Notes under the pieces: generated by a model
Seen by the model: the letters and a program-made list of their open reading frames with translations, nothing else
Told to the model about the DNA's origin: nothing
Databases searched by the model: none
Shown: positions 36,111 through 47,954 of the stretch, in pieces
Numbering within the stretch: position 1 is the stretch's first letter
How the letters are laid out: each line of letters begins with the position of its first letter
Position numbers and translations under genes: made by a program
Origin: Rhabditophanes sp. KR3021
Taxonomy: Eukaryota > Nematoda > Chromadorea > Rhabditida > Alloionematidae
Length of the DNA: 64,000 bases
NCBI GenBank assembly: GCA_963281155.1
Contig: CAUJLY010000003.1
Span: 1,550,001 to 1,614,000, forward strand
Direction: 5' to 3'

Positions 36111-38030
36111 ATGGAGAAGTTATTTGTTATTTTGTTGGCAGTGACCACGCTACAGCCTTTTTCTATATCTGCAACATCAGCATGTGCCGATATAGATTTA
36201 GTATTGAACCAAGAAAAGACTAAACCGGTAAGTAGCCAACCACCAAATCCAATTACCGATAAATTTATCTTCCAGCCTGCGTGTCGTTGCTACGCCCAAC
36301 ACCAACCTTTCCTCAAAGTGTCCACGGCCATCCAAACTGACCAACTAAATTCTTGGATTGGCTGCACCGAACTCACCATGCCAGGCATCGTCCATGCCCT
36401 AACTTCATTCAACAAGACTATCGAAACAAATATATGGATCTGGAACTCATTCCTCACAATTATTCCCCCCAATATGTTTGACCAAATTCGACCACGTGTC
36501 CTAAGTATCGAAAATAGTTCATTGAGCATTATAAAGGCAGGTGCCCTTACCTCAGTGAGTCCATTTGTTCATACTCTCATCCTCAAAAACAACATCATTA
36601 AATCTATCGACAAGAATGTCTTTGACAATTTGAATAGTTTAAAGCATTTTGATGTCAGTGGAAATAAATTGTCTACATTGTCAAGGACTATGAAAGACAG
36701 TTTTCCCGCAGTCGAAGAGTTCATTTTGAATGATAATCATATTTCGATGATTGAGGATGGATTTTTTGATAATTTGGGGAGATTAAAGAAATTGAATTTG
36801 GCTAATAATAGACTTCAGGCATTAGGCAAAGACACGTTTAAGGGACTAGTTAATTTGGAATATTTGAACTTAAAAGGAAACTTATTAAAAACTATTAATT
36901 CCTCTACTTTTGGTTATCTCAAAAAGTTAGAAACACTTCATCTGGATGGCAATGCTTTGATTTCAATTGACTTAAGTGATTTAAGAAGCCTAAAAAAATT
37001 ATTCATCAACTCTAATCATATTGAATCTTTCAAAGACATCAAATTAAGCAAGTTAACAAATCTTGTCTATTTGAATGTTGATGACAACGACATCACCGCA
37101 ATTGATAACCTCGACCTAGTAACATTGAAAGAATCACCTAAGTTGCGTTACATTTCATTTGCCCAAAACAATATTTCGACTGTTTCGCCAAAAGCTTTTG
37201 AGCATGTAAAGGAGCTTAAGGTTTTGTCCTTCACTGGAAATAATATTGTTTCTATTGGTGGGTATGAGTCTTTTCTTAAGCCATTGAAGAGTTTGGAGAC
37301 ATTGCTTTTATCAAAGAATTTAATTGAAAGTGTAGACAAAAGTGATTTTGATGGATTAAGAGGGTTGAAAAATTTGGCGTTGGATTTCAATAACATTAGT
37401 GATATTATGGAAAATACTTTCGATGGTATCAATTTGGAGAAAATGTTCATTAATAGAAATGACTTGAATAAGTTGCCAGACGGTATTTTCGATCATTTGG
37501 AAAAGACATTGAAGGTCGTTGATCTTTCCGATAATCCTTGGTCAACTTTATGCAAAGACTCAAAATTATCCTTGTGGATTGGAAGAATAGGTAAGGCCAA
37601 TGTACCTTCGGGAGATATTACTAATTTGATGTCTAAATGTATCGAAGAAGAAAATGTAGAAAACGAAAAGACTTCCCTTATAATTACTGTTATTGCTTCC
37701 ATCCTGGCGTTCCTTTGTTTGGTGATACTAGTAGCTATTGGTTTCTTGTATTATGACAATCAAAAACACCCACTTCCTATGAATACTCAACTAAAGCATC
37801 TCCCATCAGATTTAATCAAATTGGTGAATGAATTCAAAAGAAAGCGTGGAATCGCCATCCACGAAGCTGAATTAAAAGCAGCTGAACTAAAAGCCAAGAA
37901 GCCAATCATCAGACCTTTGTCAACAATCTACGAAACAGACAATTTGTTAGTTGACCCTGCGGAATCAATTCCTCTCGAAGAAGTTGCTTCAACAAATGAC
38001 GCGCCGGGCACCTTCAACAATGTTGTCTAA
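36111..38030 (+). CDS. Leucine-rich-repeat single-pass receptor-like protein
   Basis: Intronless 639-residue frame. The N-terminus is a signal peptide (MEKLFVILLAVTTLQPFSIS), followed by a Cys-containing cap (CADIDL, ACRCYAQ). Roughly fourteen LRRs of the LxxLxLxxNxI type fill residues 140-485 (for example LKKLNLANNRLQALGKDTF and LEYLNLKGNLLKTINSSTF). A C-terminal LRR cap (DNPWSTLCKD...C) leads to a transmembrane helix near residues 523-546 (IITVIASILAFLCLVILVAI) and a cytoplasmic tail of about 90 residues with an Ala-Glu-Leu-Lys repeat. No TIR, Ig or kinase domain is visible. Probably an adhesion or guidance receptor of the invertebrate LRR-TM group; ligand unknown. The absence of introns in so long a gene is notable but cereblon and the RGG helicase here are intronless too. 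Confidence 0.82.
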   Translation: MEKLFVILLAVTTLQPFSISATSACADIDLVLNQEKTKPVSSQPPNPITDKFIFQPACRCYAQHQPFLKVSTAIQTDQLNSWIGCTELTMPGIVHALTSFNKTIETNIWIWNSFLTIIPPNMFDQIRPRVLSIENSSLSIIKAGALTSVSPFVHTLILKNNIIKSIDKNVFDNLNSLKHFDVSGNKLSTLSRTMKDSFPAVEEFILNDNHISMIEDGFFDNLGRLKKLNLANNRLQALGKDTFKGLVNLEYLNLKGNLLKTINSSTFGYLKKLETLHLDGNALISIDLSDLRSLKKLFINSNHIESFKDIKLSKLTNLVYLNVDDNDITAIDNLDLVTLKESPKLRYISFAQNNISTVSPKAFEHVKELKVLSFTGNNIVSIGGYESFLKPLKSLETLLLSKNLIESVDKSDFDGLRGLKNLALDFNNISDIMENTFDGINLEKMFINRNDLNKLPDGIFDHLEKTLKVVDLSDNPWSTLCKDSKLSLWIGRIGKANVPSGDITNLMSKCIEEENVENEKTSLIITVIASILAFLCLVILVAIGFLYYDNQKHPLPMNTQLKHLPSDLIKLVNEFKRKRGIAIHEAELKAAELKAKKPIIRPLSTIYETDNLLVDPAESIPLEEVASTNDAPGTFNNVV

Positions 38031-39060
38031 TGAGCTTTATTTCTTTCCACACGATTCAATTTAATAATAAGTGAAGAAACTTTAACCATAACATCATACA
38101 CCTTTTAAAATGTCGAGTAGATCTCCTATGGATCAAGCAATTTGTTTTATTTTTTGATTATACTGTATATTTATTTTTCCTTTCGATGCAGCCAAATACT
38201 GTCTAATTTTATATTCTTATGTAAACTTGTAAATTAAATAAAATATTAATTCAAACGAACTTATTGTACTATAGTTCTAATAAGCCGTCATAAGGCCGAT
38301 GAATGGAAAAAGTTTCCAAACATTTATTTAAATTATCATGAAAACAAGAGATTGATCACAATGAAAGCAAAAGATAAGTAATAATGAAAATACACTATCA
38401 GATGTGAAAACATTCCCATTCCGGCTGTTTCCATAAAACAACATTTAATTACGACTTAATAATTAATTTCTCGATCATTTATTGTATCCGAAAGACAATT
38501 CATTCTTGTAGATGATGAATCTGAAGTATGGTCAGCTCCAAAGCAATCTCCAGTCATGTGAACTTTACTCATTAAGTCATAATATTTCCAGTTTTGAGCA
38601 ATGAGGTCTATTGGAGCAAGTGTCATTTTATTGAGAACGGTGTTTGCATTTCTTAAGAACATTAAATGAAATGGCGAAGCATTGTTTGAATGTCTGATTG
38701 AGGTATTCATACGAAAGGCTACCAAGTTAATATATGTATAGTGAAACCACATCAAAAAATAGATGCTTTTGTAACCAATTGTTATTTCATATAAATGCCT
38801 GTTGTCGTTTAGAAAAACTAAATATATGTGCTATAAGTTGTGTTAAAAGCATCATAATTTGCAATGAAATTGCTGTGCTTGCCGCGGGTAAAATTAAAAA
38901 GCTCTAAAAATGAATGTACACTTTTGGAAGAAATATAACCGATTGCAATTCAAATGATCAGTTCTTAATAGTCGTTTCACCAACCGTAAGCCACACAAAC
39001 ATCTCTTTACATATCGAGACAGGTTATTGTAAAACGTATCAAATTTATTTATTAATCACT
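38031..39060. other. Intergenic spacer with an integrase-like relic
   Basis: About 1 kb between the LRR gene and ODR-4. It contains a minus-strand fragment at 38456-38755 (listed separately). The frame of ODR-4 is open upstream to 38914, but the extra residues look non-homologous. Confidence 0.4.
38456..38755 (-). mobile_element. Retroelement integrase-like fragment (relic)
   Basis: A 99-residue minus-strand frame with NTSIRHSNNASPFHLMFLRN, which resembles the C-terminal part of LTR-retrotransposon and domesticated integrases (pattern N-x-x-x-H-x-x-x-x-x-SPF-x-LM-x-x-R). The rest of the integrase (HHCC finger, DDE core) and any long terminal repeats are not seen, so this is a truncated relic or a small exapted piece. 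The match is by eye on a short motif. Confidence 0.4.
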
Positions 39061-40269
39061 ATGCAGATTGAAGAAACTATTTATTCTGATCTCCAGTCCT
39101 TAGTCAAATCAGGTGATAACGAGGAACACTATGTATTGATTGGGTACTTAGGAAACGAAGATATCTATATTTCGAACAAAATCCAAATAAAAGAACCTGA
39201 TTTTGATAATGAAGAAAAGATGGATGCTCAGTGGATAGCTGAATTTGCTTACCAGTTAAATTTGAGATTACCAGGAGGTGTAGGTGTGGTTGGATTAGCT
39301 TTGGCTATGGCTAAATGCTCTCTAGAAGATGAAAACAGAGCTAATAAGGCTATTCAACGTTATTACAAGAAACTACCTTCTTTTGAAAAGGAGTTTATCA
39401 GTGAGAACTTTGGGTTGATTGTCTGTGAGTTTAATGGGAGTGGATCTGTTAGGGGCAGAATCATCAACGGAACTACCGGAGCCAAAATATCCAATGATTT
39501 GAAGCAAGTAAAATTTAATACTGTTCAAGTTAAGTCGGCTGTTTCATTTGACTTTCCGTTTTACTCGAATAATGAAAATACTACGTTTAGCGAAAAGATT
39601 AATCCCGGATTAGAAGAATTAACCAAAAAACTAGTTTCATCAAAAATGTTCCTAAAAAATGGGTCTCTAGCAAAAGAAAAAGAAGCTGTTAACAAAAAAG
39701 GTGAAAGTGGACCACATTCTTACCAACTGTTCTTTGATACCACCAATACAACGGAATCCTTATCTCCAAAATCCTACTCCTGTTATTTAAAATGCGAAAT
39801 AAACATGAAATTAGAGTGTATCGTACTGTCAACCTCATCAAACTTAACAGCACTAAATAGTCTTAAGCAAGATTTATTGCGGTCTTTATCTGCTCGTATT
39901 GAACTTTATTCTTTAGCTTCTAGTTTGGTGGCTTCCGAGTCGGGAACAACAAATCAAAGTTATCAGGAATATCAACTTCCTAAAAAGATTCGAATCGGCG
40001 ATGAGGCAGGAAAGGACACGCCACTGATTGAGTATGTCGAAGGACATGATAATATTGAGGATGTTGTTAAAGAAGTTGAATTGCTGATAGGAAATTATGC
40101 CAAAGGAAAGACAATAATCGACGAGAATGAGGAAAGATTCAGAGACATAGCTTCATTACCTTCTGAATTCGAAGAACAAAAGCCACTTAACATCCCATTT
40201 GTTTCCATTTTATTTGTGATACTTGCTCTTATCATGATTCCCTTGTTAAAATATCTCTCTCTTATTTGA
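39061..40269 (+). CDS. ODR4: ODR-4 homologue
   Basis: ODR-4 is a tail-anchored ER membrane protein that helps traffic odorant GPCRs and, in vertebrates, holds the UFM1 protease UFSP2 at the ER. The 402-residue intronless frame has IEETIYSDLQSL, HYVLIGYLG and the family core AQWIAEFAYQLNLRLPGG then VVGLALAM, aligning with human ODR4. It ends in a single hydrophobic tail anchor (IPFVSILFVILALIMIPLL). I place the start at ATG 39061 because human ODR4 begins similarly (YIVEETVGQYL). The frame continues open to ATG 38914 but those 49 residues are unlike the family. A CAG acceptor at 39064-39066 means an upstream exon is possible. It is tail-to-tail with the RNF5/RNF185 gene, 142 bp apart. Confidence 0.85.
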   Translation: MQIEETIYSDLQSLVKSGDNEEHYVLIGYLGNEDIYISNKIQIKEPDFDNEEKMDAQWIAEFAYQLNLRLPGGVGVVGLALAMAKCSLEDENRANKAIQRYYKKLPSFEKEFISENFGLIVCEFNGSGSVRGRIINGTTGAKISNDLKQVKFNTVQVKSAVSFDFPFYSNNENTTFSEKINPGLEELTKKLVSSKMFLKNGSLAKEKEAVNKKGESGPHSYQLFFDTTNTTESLSPKSYSCYLKCEINMKLECIVLSTSSNLTALNSLKQDLLRSLSARIELYSLASSLVASESGTTNQSYQEYQLPKKIRIGDEAGKDTPLIEYVEGHDNIEDVVKEVELLIGNYAKGKTIIDENEERFRDIASLPSEFEEQKPLNIPFVSILFVILALIMIPLLKYLSLI

Positions 40270-40411
40270 TAGACAAAATAAATTTATTAAATACAACAAA
40301 TAGACATAGTTATACAAATTTTAATTATTTACTTTTCTTAATAACCCTGGAATCACTTCATTTGGATACTTGATTATATAATTGATAGATACACATTTAC
40401 ACACATCTTAC

Positions 40412-41056
40412 TTATGAAGAGAGGAAAAGCCAGATGATAAAGATGAGGCCGAAGTAGAAGGTGAAGTTGCCCAGAGTTTGAGCATCTCTGGCTTCTTGTG
40501 AATTAGGTCTTAATGGTTGAGCTTCTTGCGCGCCGGGTAAGTTGAAAAAGTTAGTGAAGAAGGTGATGGGGAAGAAGCCGATGCCGATAGAGAATTGGAG
40601 ACCGTTTTGCTCGAATAAATTGAAGCCACCGAACGGTGAGGAAGTCTCTTCTGTTCTTTGGCCCCTTGGTCTTGGTGGTGTCTTTTTACGGGGGTCGGAA
40701 GTAGATCCTCCACGTCCGTAAATTGGAATTACTTTCTCCGCATCAATAGCAGCTTTGCAAACTGGGCATACTTGCCTATTTGGACGTGTATTCAACCACT
40801 GATGAAGACATGGCCAACAGAATAAATGTCCACACATCGAAACCACAGGGTCATTTGGCCTATCCAAGCAAATAGCACATTCCATTTCACTAGAAAACAA
40901 TATGAGTTTATTAAGCTTAGAAAACTACCTTCTCCCATCATCCTCATTTGGATTTTTCTTCTCCTCAGTCGTTTCCTTGACAGTTTCCTCTACATGAATG
41001 TCCTCCTGATGAGGAACCTCGGCAAAATCATTTTGTTCATCTACAACTTGTTCCAT
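40412..41056 (-). CDS. RNF185: RNF5/RNF185-like ER membrane ubiquitin ligase
   Basis: RNF5/RNF185 are ER-anchored RING ligases in ER-associated degradation. Exons 40929-41056 and 40412-40889 give 201 residues. An acidic N-terminal 40 residues precede a canonical C3HC4 [41 protein letters not shown]. The family-specific VIPIYGRGG and [13 protein letters not shown] follow, then two hydrophobic C-terminal segments ([17 protein letters not shown] and [15 protein letters not shown]). The 39-nt intron (GT-AG, phase 2) falls just before the RING. I cannot separate RNF5 from RNF185 orthology. Confidence 0.92.
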
Positions 41057-41502
41057 TGTTAATTAGTGAATGAAAAAGTAATAAAAATTTATCTCCAATC
41101 AATTGTGCACACACCAAATGATAACGAAAACAGTTTTATTAATTTTTATCGGGCGCAGATGAATGCAATAGACTGTAGTCAAAGATTGTCGTGGCAGGAA
41201 AAGGTGTCGTCAACATACGATAACCCATGATTCACATCAGCAGCAACCGTAATTGTACTTGAATAGGAAAATATTATCCATCGGATTAAAATAACTTCTC
41301 CTGTTTAGTGCATTAATTTTATTAGAATAAAACATTTTTTTCAATCTATTTTATTTATTTTGGCCCAATCGAATCACTTGCTTAAAAAAACAAAATAAGA
41401 CAGTTGGTTAAGAATAAATTATTACATAGGGTTTATATATATTTAATTATCTTCTCTTTGGTTAAATAGGCAATACTGAAGAAGATTGATTCATTGGAAC
41501 AT
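41057..41502. other. Intergenic spacer
   Basis: 446 bases between RNF5/185 and the end of the IMP gene. A GC-richer patch at about 41145-41260 has no open frame or cloverleaf that I can support. Confidence 0.4.
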
Positions 41503-43192
41503 TTATTTATATCCATTCGAATCACCATTTGGATGGGCTTTCTTTCCCTCGTCACTTGGCTTTGGCTTATCATCCTCGAAGTCTGAGTATAGAAGACCAA
41601 TCATATTCTCAGCCATAATAATGGAGGGGTAGTCGCCACGAATGCGGACGTTTGTCATAGGGTCGTTGACGGCATTTTGGTCAGGAATACCAATTGATGT
41701 GCCCGTAGTTTGTTGGAGTTGTGTTATCTATCAAAATTAAATTATCAAGTATTTATTTAATTTCTGACTTACATTCTTTCCTCCCTTTCCAATTAATTTG
41801 CCGGTAATATGAGTAGGTATTTGAATGTCAATTGTATGCTTATACCCACCAGTACGGTTATTACTTAAATCATCTACCTTGCTAAAGATCTCATGCCTAG
41901 CCATTGCTACTCCCTTTCGTGGACCACTGATGGTAACTGCGCGGTTATTTGGTTCTTTGAGGTCAGTGCGGAATTTGGATATTTTACTGCTTTCCTCGGT
42001 TTTGATATCGTTTTCATTGGTATCAGTTTCGGGATGTTCTTCGGTAGGCAAGTCAAGACTAATTTTAGTTCCGGTATGCGACATTAAGAATTTGACGTGA
42101 CTTCCTTTAGCCCCGATTAAAGATCCTACAACATAATTAGGGACGAATATTTTCATTTTAATTAAAGTTGTTGGTGGATGAAGATCGTCAAAACAAGGTC
42201 CAACTTCAATATTTTGGTTTCTATTAACGAATCTACTAGCATTCGTTTCAAATTTAGGTTGGGGCAGTTGGTGATGCTGCGGTGGGGGATGTGCCATCAT
42301 AGGGAAGTAACCGTAAGCGAATTGGTGATGTGGGTATCCATAATGATAAACGGAAAAATCCCTACCATGAGAAGGTTCCGTTTGTTGTTGAGGCTGTGGC
42401 GGTGGATGAAGCATCTGTTGCGGATGAATCATCTGTTGGTGATATATTGGTTGCGGGACAAAGGGATAAAAGATCTTTGTTCTTTGGATTTCGCACATTT
42501 CATATCTAATGATGCACATTGCTTTTATGGCCATGAAAATTCTGTGGGCATCTTCTTCGCTACTAGATACAGAGATCGTCCTTTCGTTAAATAAATAGTC
42601 TGGAATGTATTTGAGCAAATTGTCTGGCACAAGTACGGAAAAGGGTTCTGGGGAAACATTGATTTGAGTAGCGGAATCGGCTATTATCTTTTTTATCGAG
42701 GCTCCTTTTTTACCTATCATTCGGCCGATGAAGGCGTCTGGAAAACGGACTTTTACTTCGTAATTTTCTAGACTTTCGGCATGTTCTCTTTCACATTCTC
42801 TGATAAAGTCGGTCACTTTTTTGCAGGCTAGGAGACATCCTTCGACTGTCCCTACGAAAGTTATTGTTTTGACTTTTTCTCCGCTAGGAAGTCTGAATGA
42901 ATGAACTTGGTCGACCATGCATTTGGTAGAAGTTTGATGGTGTATTTCACGTATGTGTTGCCCATTTTTGCCGATTAAAGCGCCCACATAACGGGCATTT
43001 ATTAAAACACGTAAGACAGAAGGTTGTTGGAATGGAGGTTGTTGTGGTTGTTGAGGGGATGAATTGTCCTAAAGATTTAATAATTATAAGTTCAGATAGA
43101 TATCCCAAACATGCCCTTATTGTGTCTCCATTGTAAGGAGGCATATAAACAACAACATTATTTTTCTTTTGTGCAGTGGCTGTACCGTCCAT
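41503..43192 (-). CDS. IGF2BP: IGF2BP/IMP-type four-KH RNA-binding protein
   Basis: IMP proteins bind many mRNAs to control localisation, stability and translation. Exons 43115-43192, 41773-43068 and 41503-41727 give 532 residues. Four KH domains show intact GxxG loops: LIGKNGQHIREI, MIGKKGASIKKI, LIGAKGSHVKFL and LIGKGGKN|ITQLQQTTGTSI, with the KH4 end NVRIRGDYPSIIMAENMIG typical of IMP. A Gln/Pro/His-rich linker separates KH2 and KH3. The two N-terminal RRMs of vertebrate IGF2BPs are absent, as in Drosophila Imp. Intron 1 (43069-43114, 46 nt) has a GC donor (AGG|GCATGT); the only other reading keeps an unspliced frame that stops within the KH1 region. Confidence 0.9.
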
Positions 43193-46025
43193 GGCCAGTG
43201 GTCTATGGTGTTGGGACCGAGTGAGATTAAAGCTAAAAATGAAGATGGATACTTAAAGTTATGATAAAAAGTGGTAGTGTCATATAGACGAAAGTGTTGT
43301 ATAATAGTATAGAAGAAGAGCAGTGGTGTATCTATTCATATGCATATTATCAAAAATATATAGTATAAATAAAATGATTATGCTGGTGTATAAAAGTAAA
43401 CCAATTTTATATAAATTATTGAAAGGTAAAGGATATTTTTGTATAATCAAATGTTGCCACTATAGTAAATGATTAAAACTAGATTTCAGAGTGATTATAA
43501 AATAGATCGTTATAAATGTAACTTAATTTGAATTATTTTGGATACCTATTACAATCAAAGAACCCAAAATATATCATTATAAAAAATGAAAGGAAAATCA
43601 ATTTGATAAAGAAGAGCCCGTTATGTTTTGTTATAGGAGAACGTCTTGTCTGTCGTGTATCTCAATTGATAGTGGTAAGTTTAGAAGAGAATAGTTCTTT
43701 TTGTTGTTATTTTAATGATTAGTTTAAAGGAAATGATAAAGTAATGTCGTAGTAGTGTTATAAAGAGAAGAACCTCTCATCCAGCCTATGACAATATAGT
43801 TCAAATTCAGTAACAGGGAGAAGATAACAATTGGGAGGTTGACACTAGAAAGGAAGGGAGTGAGCGTTATGAGACATGTAGTGGTCTAAACATCAAATTA
43901 TTGTTTTACAGATACAATAAGCTTTTTTAGGTGATTGTTGTATGAGTTTTAATAAATGAAAAGGTGTGAAAGTAGGAATTTACTTTAATTAAATGCGGAA
44001 TGAGCATGATAACCTTTATATTCTAATTCATTGCAAAATCATACTTTTTGACAATTAAAATGCAATTTTGTGATTCACTTTAATTAATTATTTGCTTTTT
44101 AGTATGCTATTTATTCCTGTTTGAAGTACATTTAGTTAGTATACTAAATAGACTTCATTCATCATGTATAGTAACAAATAGGCTGTTTTTTAGTAAACTC
44201 AATGATAGGCATTGTCCAAAGTGAATGTCCTTAGGTTCATAAGGCATACCTGCTTTTAAATATTAATAATATGCTTGGAAGAACCAGCCTATTGATAAAG
44301 ATTCAACAATAAAGGCATTAATAAGTTCAGAAATGAATGGCTAAACTCTCAATCTAATTTGCCTAAAAATAGACGTACTTTGTTCTATCAAATAATATCA
44401 GAAGTATAGGTCATATTGATAAAGACAAATAAATTCAAGGCATAAACTTCAATTTTGTATTTTTCCAACCGTATATTTTTTATGATAGGGTAATGTGTTA
44501 CCATTTATAGAAAAACCATACATATTTATGTTTTACTATGATAAAATGAGTTTAATCTTGATTGTTTCCAGAAGAAAGATAATTGGACTTACATATTATA
44601 TTCGGTTTATTTGAATATATTTATTTTGAAATAATAGAAATTCTATGACAACGATTAATTTTATGGCTTATAATCTTTACATATTCCACGGTTAACTTGT
44701 CTGGCTAAAGGATGTTCCCATAAAACATGTATATCTGCTTCCATTCTCAAAAAACTTGCAGGTGTTATCAAATTTCTACAATTTCCTTTGGACTTTGTCT
44801 AAGAGTCATGCTATATTTTTGGGTTTGTTCGAATAATGCTTTGTATTCAGGAGCAAAATTGGCACCAAAACCTTGATTATTTGCAAAACGAGCTGCAAAA
44901 TGATTTCTTCTTAATGGGATTTCAACATTAGGACTTTCAAGCATTCCTTGTGCATTAACACAAATAGCGACAGTAGCAATGAGACAATAATGTTACATAA
45001 GACTGCTTACAAAAATAGGTTTCTTTTATACAGATATTTTTTAATTTTTAATAAATAAGTTAATTTTAAAATCACTTATGACCACTTCTATATCTCAAAA
45101 AGCTTTTAATTAATGAGATAAACTATTTAAAACTAATATAAACATATTGCTTTCTACATTCATTAAAAAACTTTCTTCTTTTGTTTTAATTAATTTGCAT
45201 AAAATGATCAAATATCTTTTGATGTTAAGTCATTTTTTAAATATTGAACAATTAATTATAAAAACACACAATTTTACTAAACTATATTACATTCCCTTGA
45301 AGTTTATTTCAAATGGATCTTAGAAATAAATAATCTATGGAAATTGCCTTAATACAATTTCACATATTAAAAGCTTGCTTGCATAACGAATTCACATCAA
45401 TAAATTTTGCTAATACTAATTAAAAATATTTCAATTTTTTACCAAATTAAAAATTCACAAGCACGAAATAGCATTAAATATGTTTTGGCTAAAACTCGAT
45501 TGAAAAAATGATGAAGACACAGAAAGAATTTTTGTTCAGCACTGCCTTCCTTTGTTTCCAAGATGTGGTCATTTAGGAACAAATTATATAATTCCTTCAA
45601 CGTCTCGCAACCAATTAGTTATAACTAACAGCATTCAAAATGAACAAATCTTCAAAATCATCATACTTGCTTTAAATATTAAAAAATTTAAAACTAACAT
45701 TTGCTTGTTGACATCATCTTTAAAGCAGTTATTACTTAATGGAATATGGTTTGTATAAATGGTTTTGGTAACAAGTTATCATATGCCTACCCTGCATTCC
45801 AACAATTGGCATTGGCCTATTATTACCCTCAACTTCATATTATTGTAACAATATTTTTGTGAATTATAGTAGTGCCTCCTACGGCCTACAGAAAAGAGAT
45901 ATTGAAGATCTTTTTGATGATCTGGCTACTATGATATTATGTCTTTCGAGCTAGATGAATAATATTGAAAAAGTCAATTACACAAATTAAAAAAGAAAGT
46001 TTATTTCAGAAAAATACAGACAAAA
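43193..46025. other. Gene-poor region
   Basis: 2.8 kb of AT-rich DNA with no intact gene. It contains a decayed minus-strand coding fragment at 44661-44992 and a possible plus-strand exon-like stretch at about 45868-45953 (ASYGLQKRDIEDLFDDLATM) ending in TAG. Open frames at 43528-43722 and 45552-45758 look random. Confidence 0.45.
44661..44992 (-). pseudogene. Small secreted-protein-like gene with a frameshift
   Basis: The minus strand reads a hydrophobic signal-like start (CLIATVAICVNAQG), then LESPNVEIPLRRNHFAARFA and ALFEQTQKYSMTLRQSPK. It meets TGA, but the sequence clearly continues in the -1 frame near 44785 (LITPASFLRMEADIHVLWEH and on to CKDYKP and TAA 44661). No ATG precedes the signal-like part in frame (TAA lies at 44993-44995), so a first exon is missing. 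Either a recently dead gene or one hit by an assembly error. No family recognised. Confidence 0.45.
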
Positions 46026-46730
46026 TTAAACAGTGGCATTCATGTATAATTCAAGCTCTTTATCCATATCTTCAACTGATTTCGTGGTATTAATTTTTAC
46101 TGAGGGTTTGGCAAGTTTAGCTTGTTTTACATTTGTTGGATTTACTTTCATTGTCAACTTTAATACCCGTTTGTCAATTGAAACTCCTTTGAAATCTTTC
46201 ATGATTTTGGTAATGTCTACCTTCTTTTTGGCAACCAAGTTGCAAATACCTGTTGACTTGTTGTTTTTGCCAAGTTTAATAGCAATATTTACTTTATATC
46301 CTTTAAATAAGACTTCCAAATCTTTTTTTGAAACATTGAAAGGGATGTTAGCAACTTCAAGTTCAAAAACTTCGTTAATCTGTGGTTTACTGTCGGGGGT
46401 GATAATCTTCTTAATAATTTTTGCATAGCTGGAAGGATCGTGGCTTTGATTCAATTTATTTGCAATTGCAACTTTTTTAATGACCTCTTGCTTTTTGTTG
46501 AACTTCTTTGAATTTCTTCTGTTTTCTTGGGAAATATTTTTCTTGAAATTTTCTTTGTTCTTGGTGACTTTGTTGAGCTTTGAAGAATCATGGCTTTTAT
46601 TAAACTTATTGGACTGAAATTAAAGAAAAGTGTAATTAAAAAATGTAGAATAGATATAACTTACTTTGACAGATTTCTTTTGGGCAATAATTTGGTCCAA
46701 AGACATGTCAATAGCAGAGATGGTGTTCAT
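46026..46730 (-). CDS. ALYREF: ALYREF-like mRNA export adaptor
   Basis: ALY/REF proteins load the TREX complex and NXF1 onto mRNA for nuclear export. Exons 46665-46730 and 46026-46613 give 217 residues. The N-terminal UAP56-binding motif IDMSLDQIIAQKK closely matches the family (MDMSLDDIIK). A basic Asn/Lys-rich stretch follows, then an RRM-like domain (LEVANIPFNVSKKDLEVLFK and later VDITKIMKDFKGVSIDKRVL), and the C-terminal helix SVEDMDKELELYMNATV equivalent to the second UAP56-binding motif (LDAELDAY). The RRM is shortened and its RNP1 (STGICNLVAKKK) lacks the usual aromatics, so RNA contact may rely on the basic arms. The order of elements makes the call good despite low identity. Confidence 0.82.
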
Positions 46731-47954
46731 TTTGTTGAGGAGACAACTGGAATTTCCAAGTTAGAAATGGTGTCTTATTCTGATTATTAATGGCATTTAT
46801 ACAACTTATCCAAATCTAAAAGTTGCTTGAAACTATTTAAAATAGATTAATACACAATGACAATTTAGATTGACTTGTATGCTACTCGAAAGTAGTTGAA
46901 TAGCGTTTACTAATATAGATTGTATTTGCATATCTAGATTAACTTTCGCATGTATTTTATAAATAAGTTTCGCATGCGCGTCTAAACTATTGTTATATGA
47001 AAGCTATTTGATTGATTTGTCAAATCTATATCTTAACATTTTAAATTAGATGTAAAACATTATGTCCATGAGATTTTGTCTATTTGTATTAAACTATTAA
47101 TTAAATAGTTTGGATTAACATATCTTTTGCTTTAGAACTATTATTTGCTGTAGAAATTTTGAATAAAATTTTAAACCCTTAAAGATAGCAATAAATTAGT
47201 AAAACATAAGCATGTGGCAGAACATCGTTTGTTGTGTATCGGAAATTCAAAAAGCAATGATATAAATTAGTATATAGGCACACAATTTAAGCAAAAATTA
47301 CAAAAAAATACGCAAATTATAGTGGTATTTAATTTGCTTTACTTCTTTTACATGAGTTACAAGTTAGTTGTACATCAATTTCATAGAACAGCAGATATTA
47401 ATAAAAATAATAAATCAAACCCATTACAATCATTTCCAATCGTGAAGTCTTTTGTAACAATGTTGTAAGTTATGTACAAATTCCTAAATATACTATATGC
47501 TAGAAAATCAACAGCTGTACCTTTTTCTTTGCTAAAAACTTTTTCAATCAGTCAGTCTTTTAAAATGGCGTGATTTCTCCTGATAATTTACTTTGACTCA
47601 TTTCTTTATAACAAATTAGTGTTTGTAAACTCAAATCCGCTGTCCACGAGAAAAAATATGTTTATCGAAATACAAAGTATCATACTAAAATATGAATGCA
47701 ATAAAAGCCAATTATATAAAAATCAAATAAATGAAATATAATATCAATTATTGGTTATTTCAAATAGTAACTTTTCATTTTAATAATTCCTAATCGCAAA
47801 TAATGATTCGTTAAAGAGACTTACTGTGTCGAAGTCAGATATTGGCCTAGATCCTCAAATAATAATTTACTCAAGAAGATTTTTTTATATAACAAAAGGA
47901 ACTAATTTAAAGAAACAATTTAAGAAAGCAATTGTGAGACACAAACTTTTTTGT
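46731..47954. other. Intergenic spacer
   Basis: 1.2 kb of AT-rich DNA between the ALYREF-like gene and a DEAD-box gene. No coding, RNA or repeat feature recognised. Confidence 0.5.

Noticed and set aside
43528..43722. 64-codon plus-strand open frame in the gene-poor region
   Set aside because: Lys/Ile/Phe-rich as expected from AT-rich DNA; no motifs.
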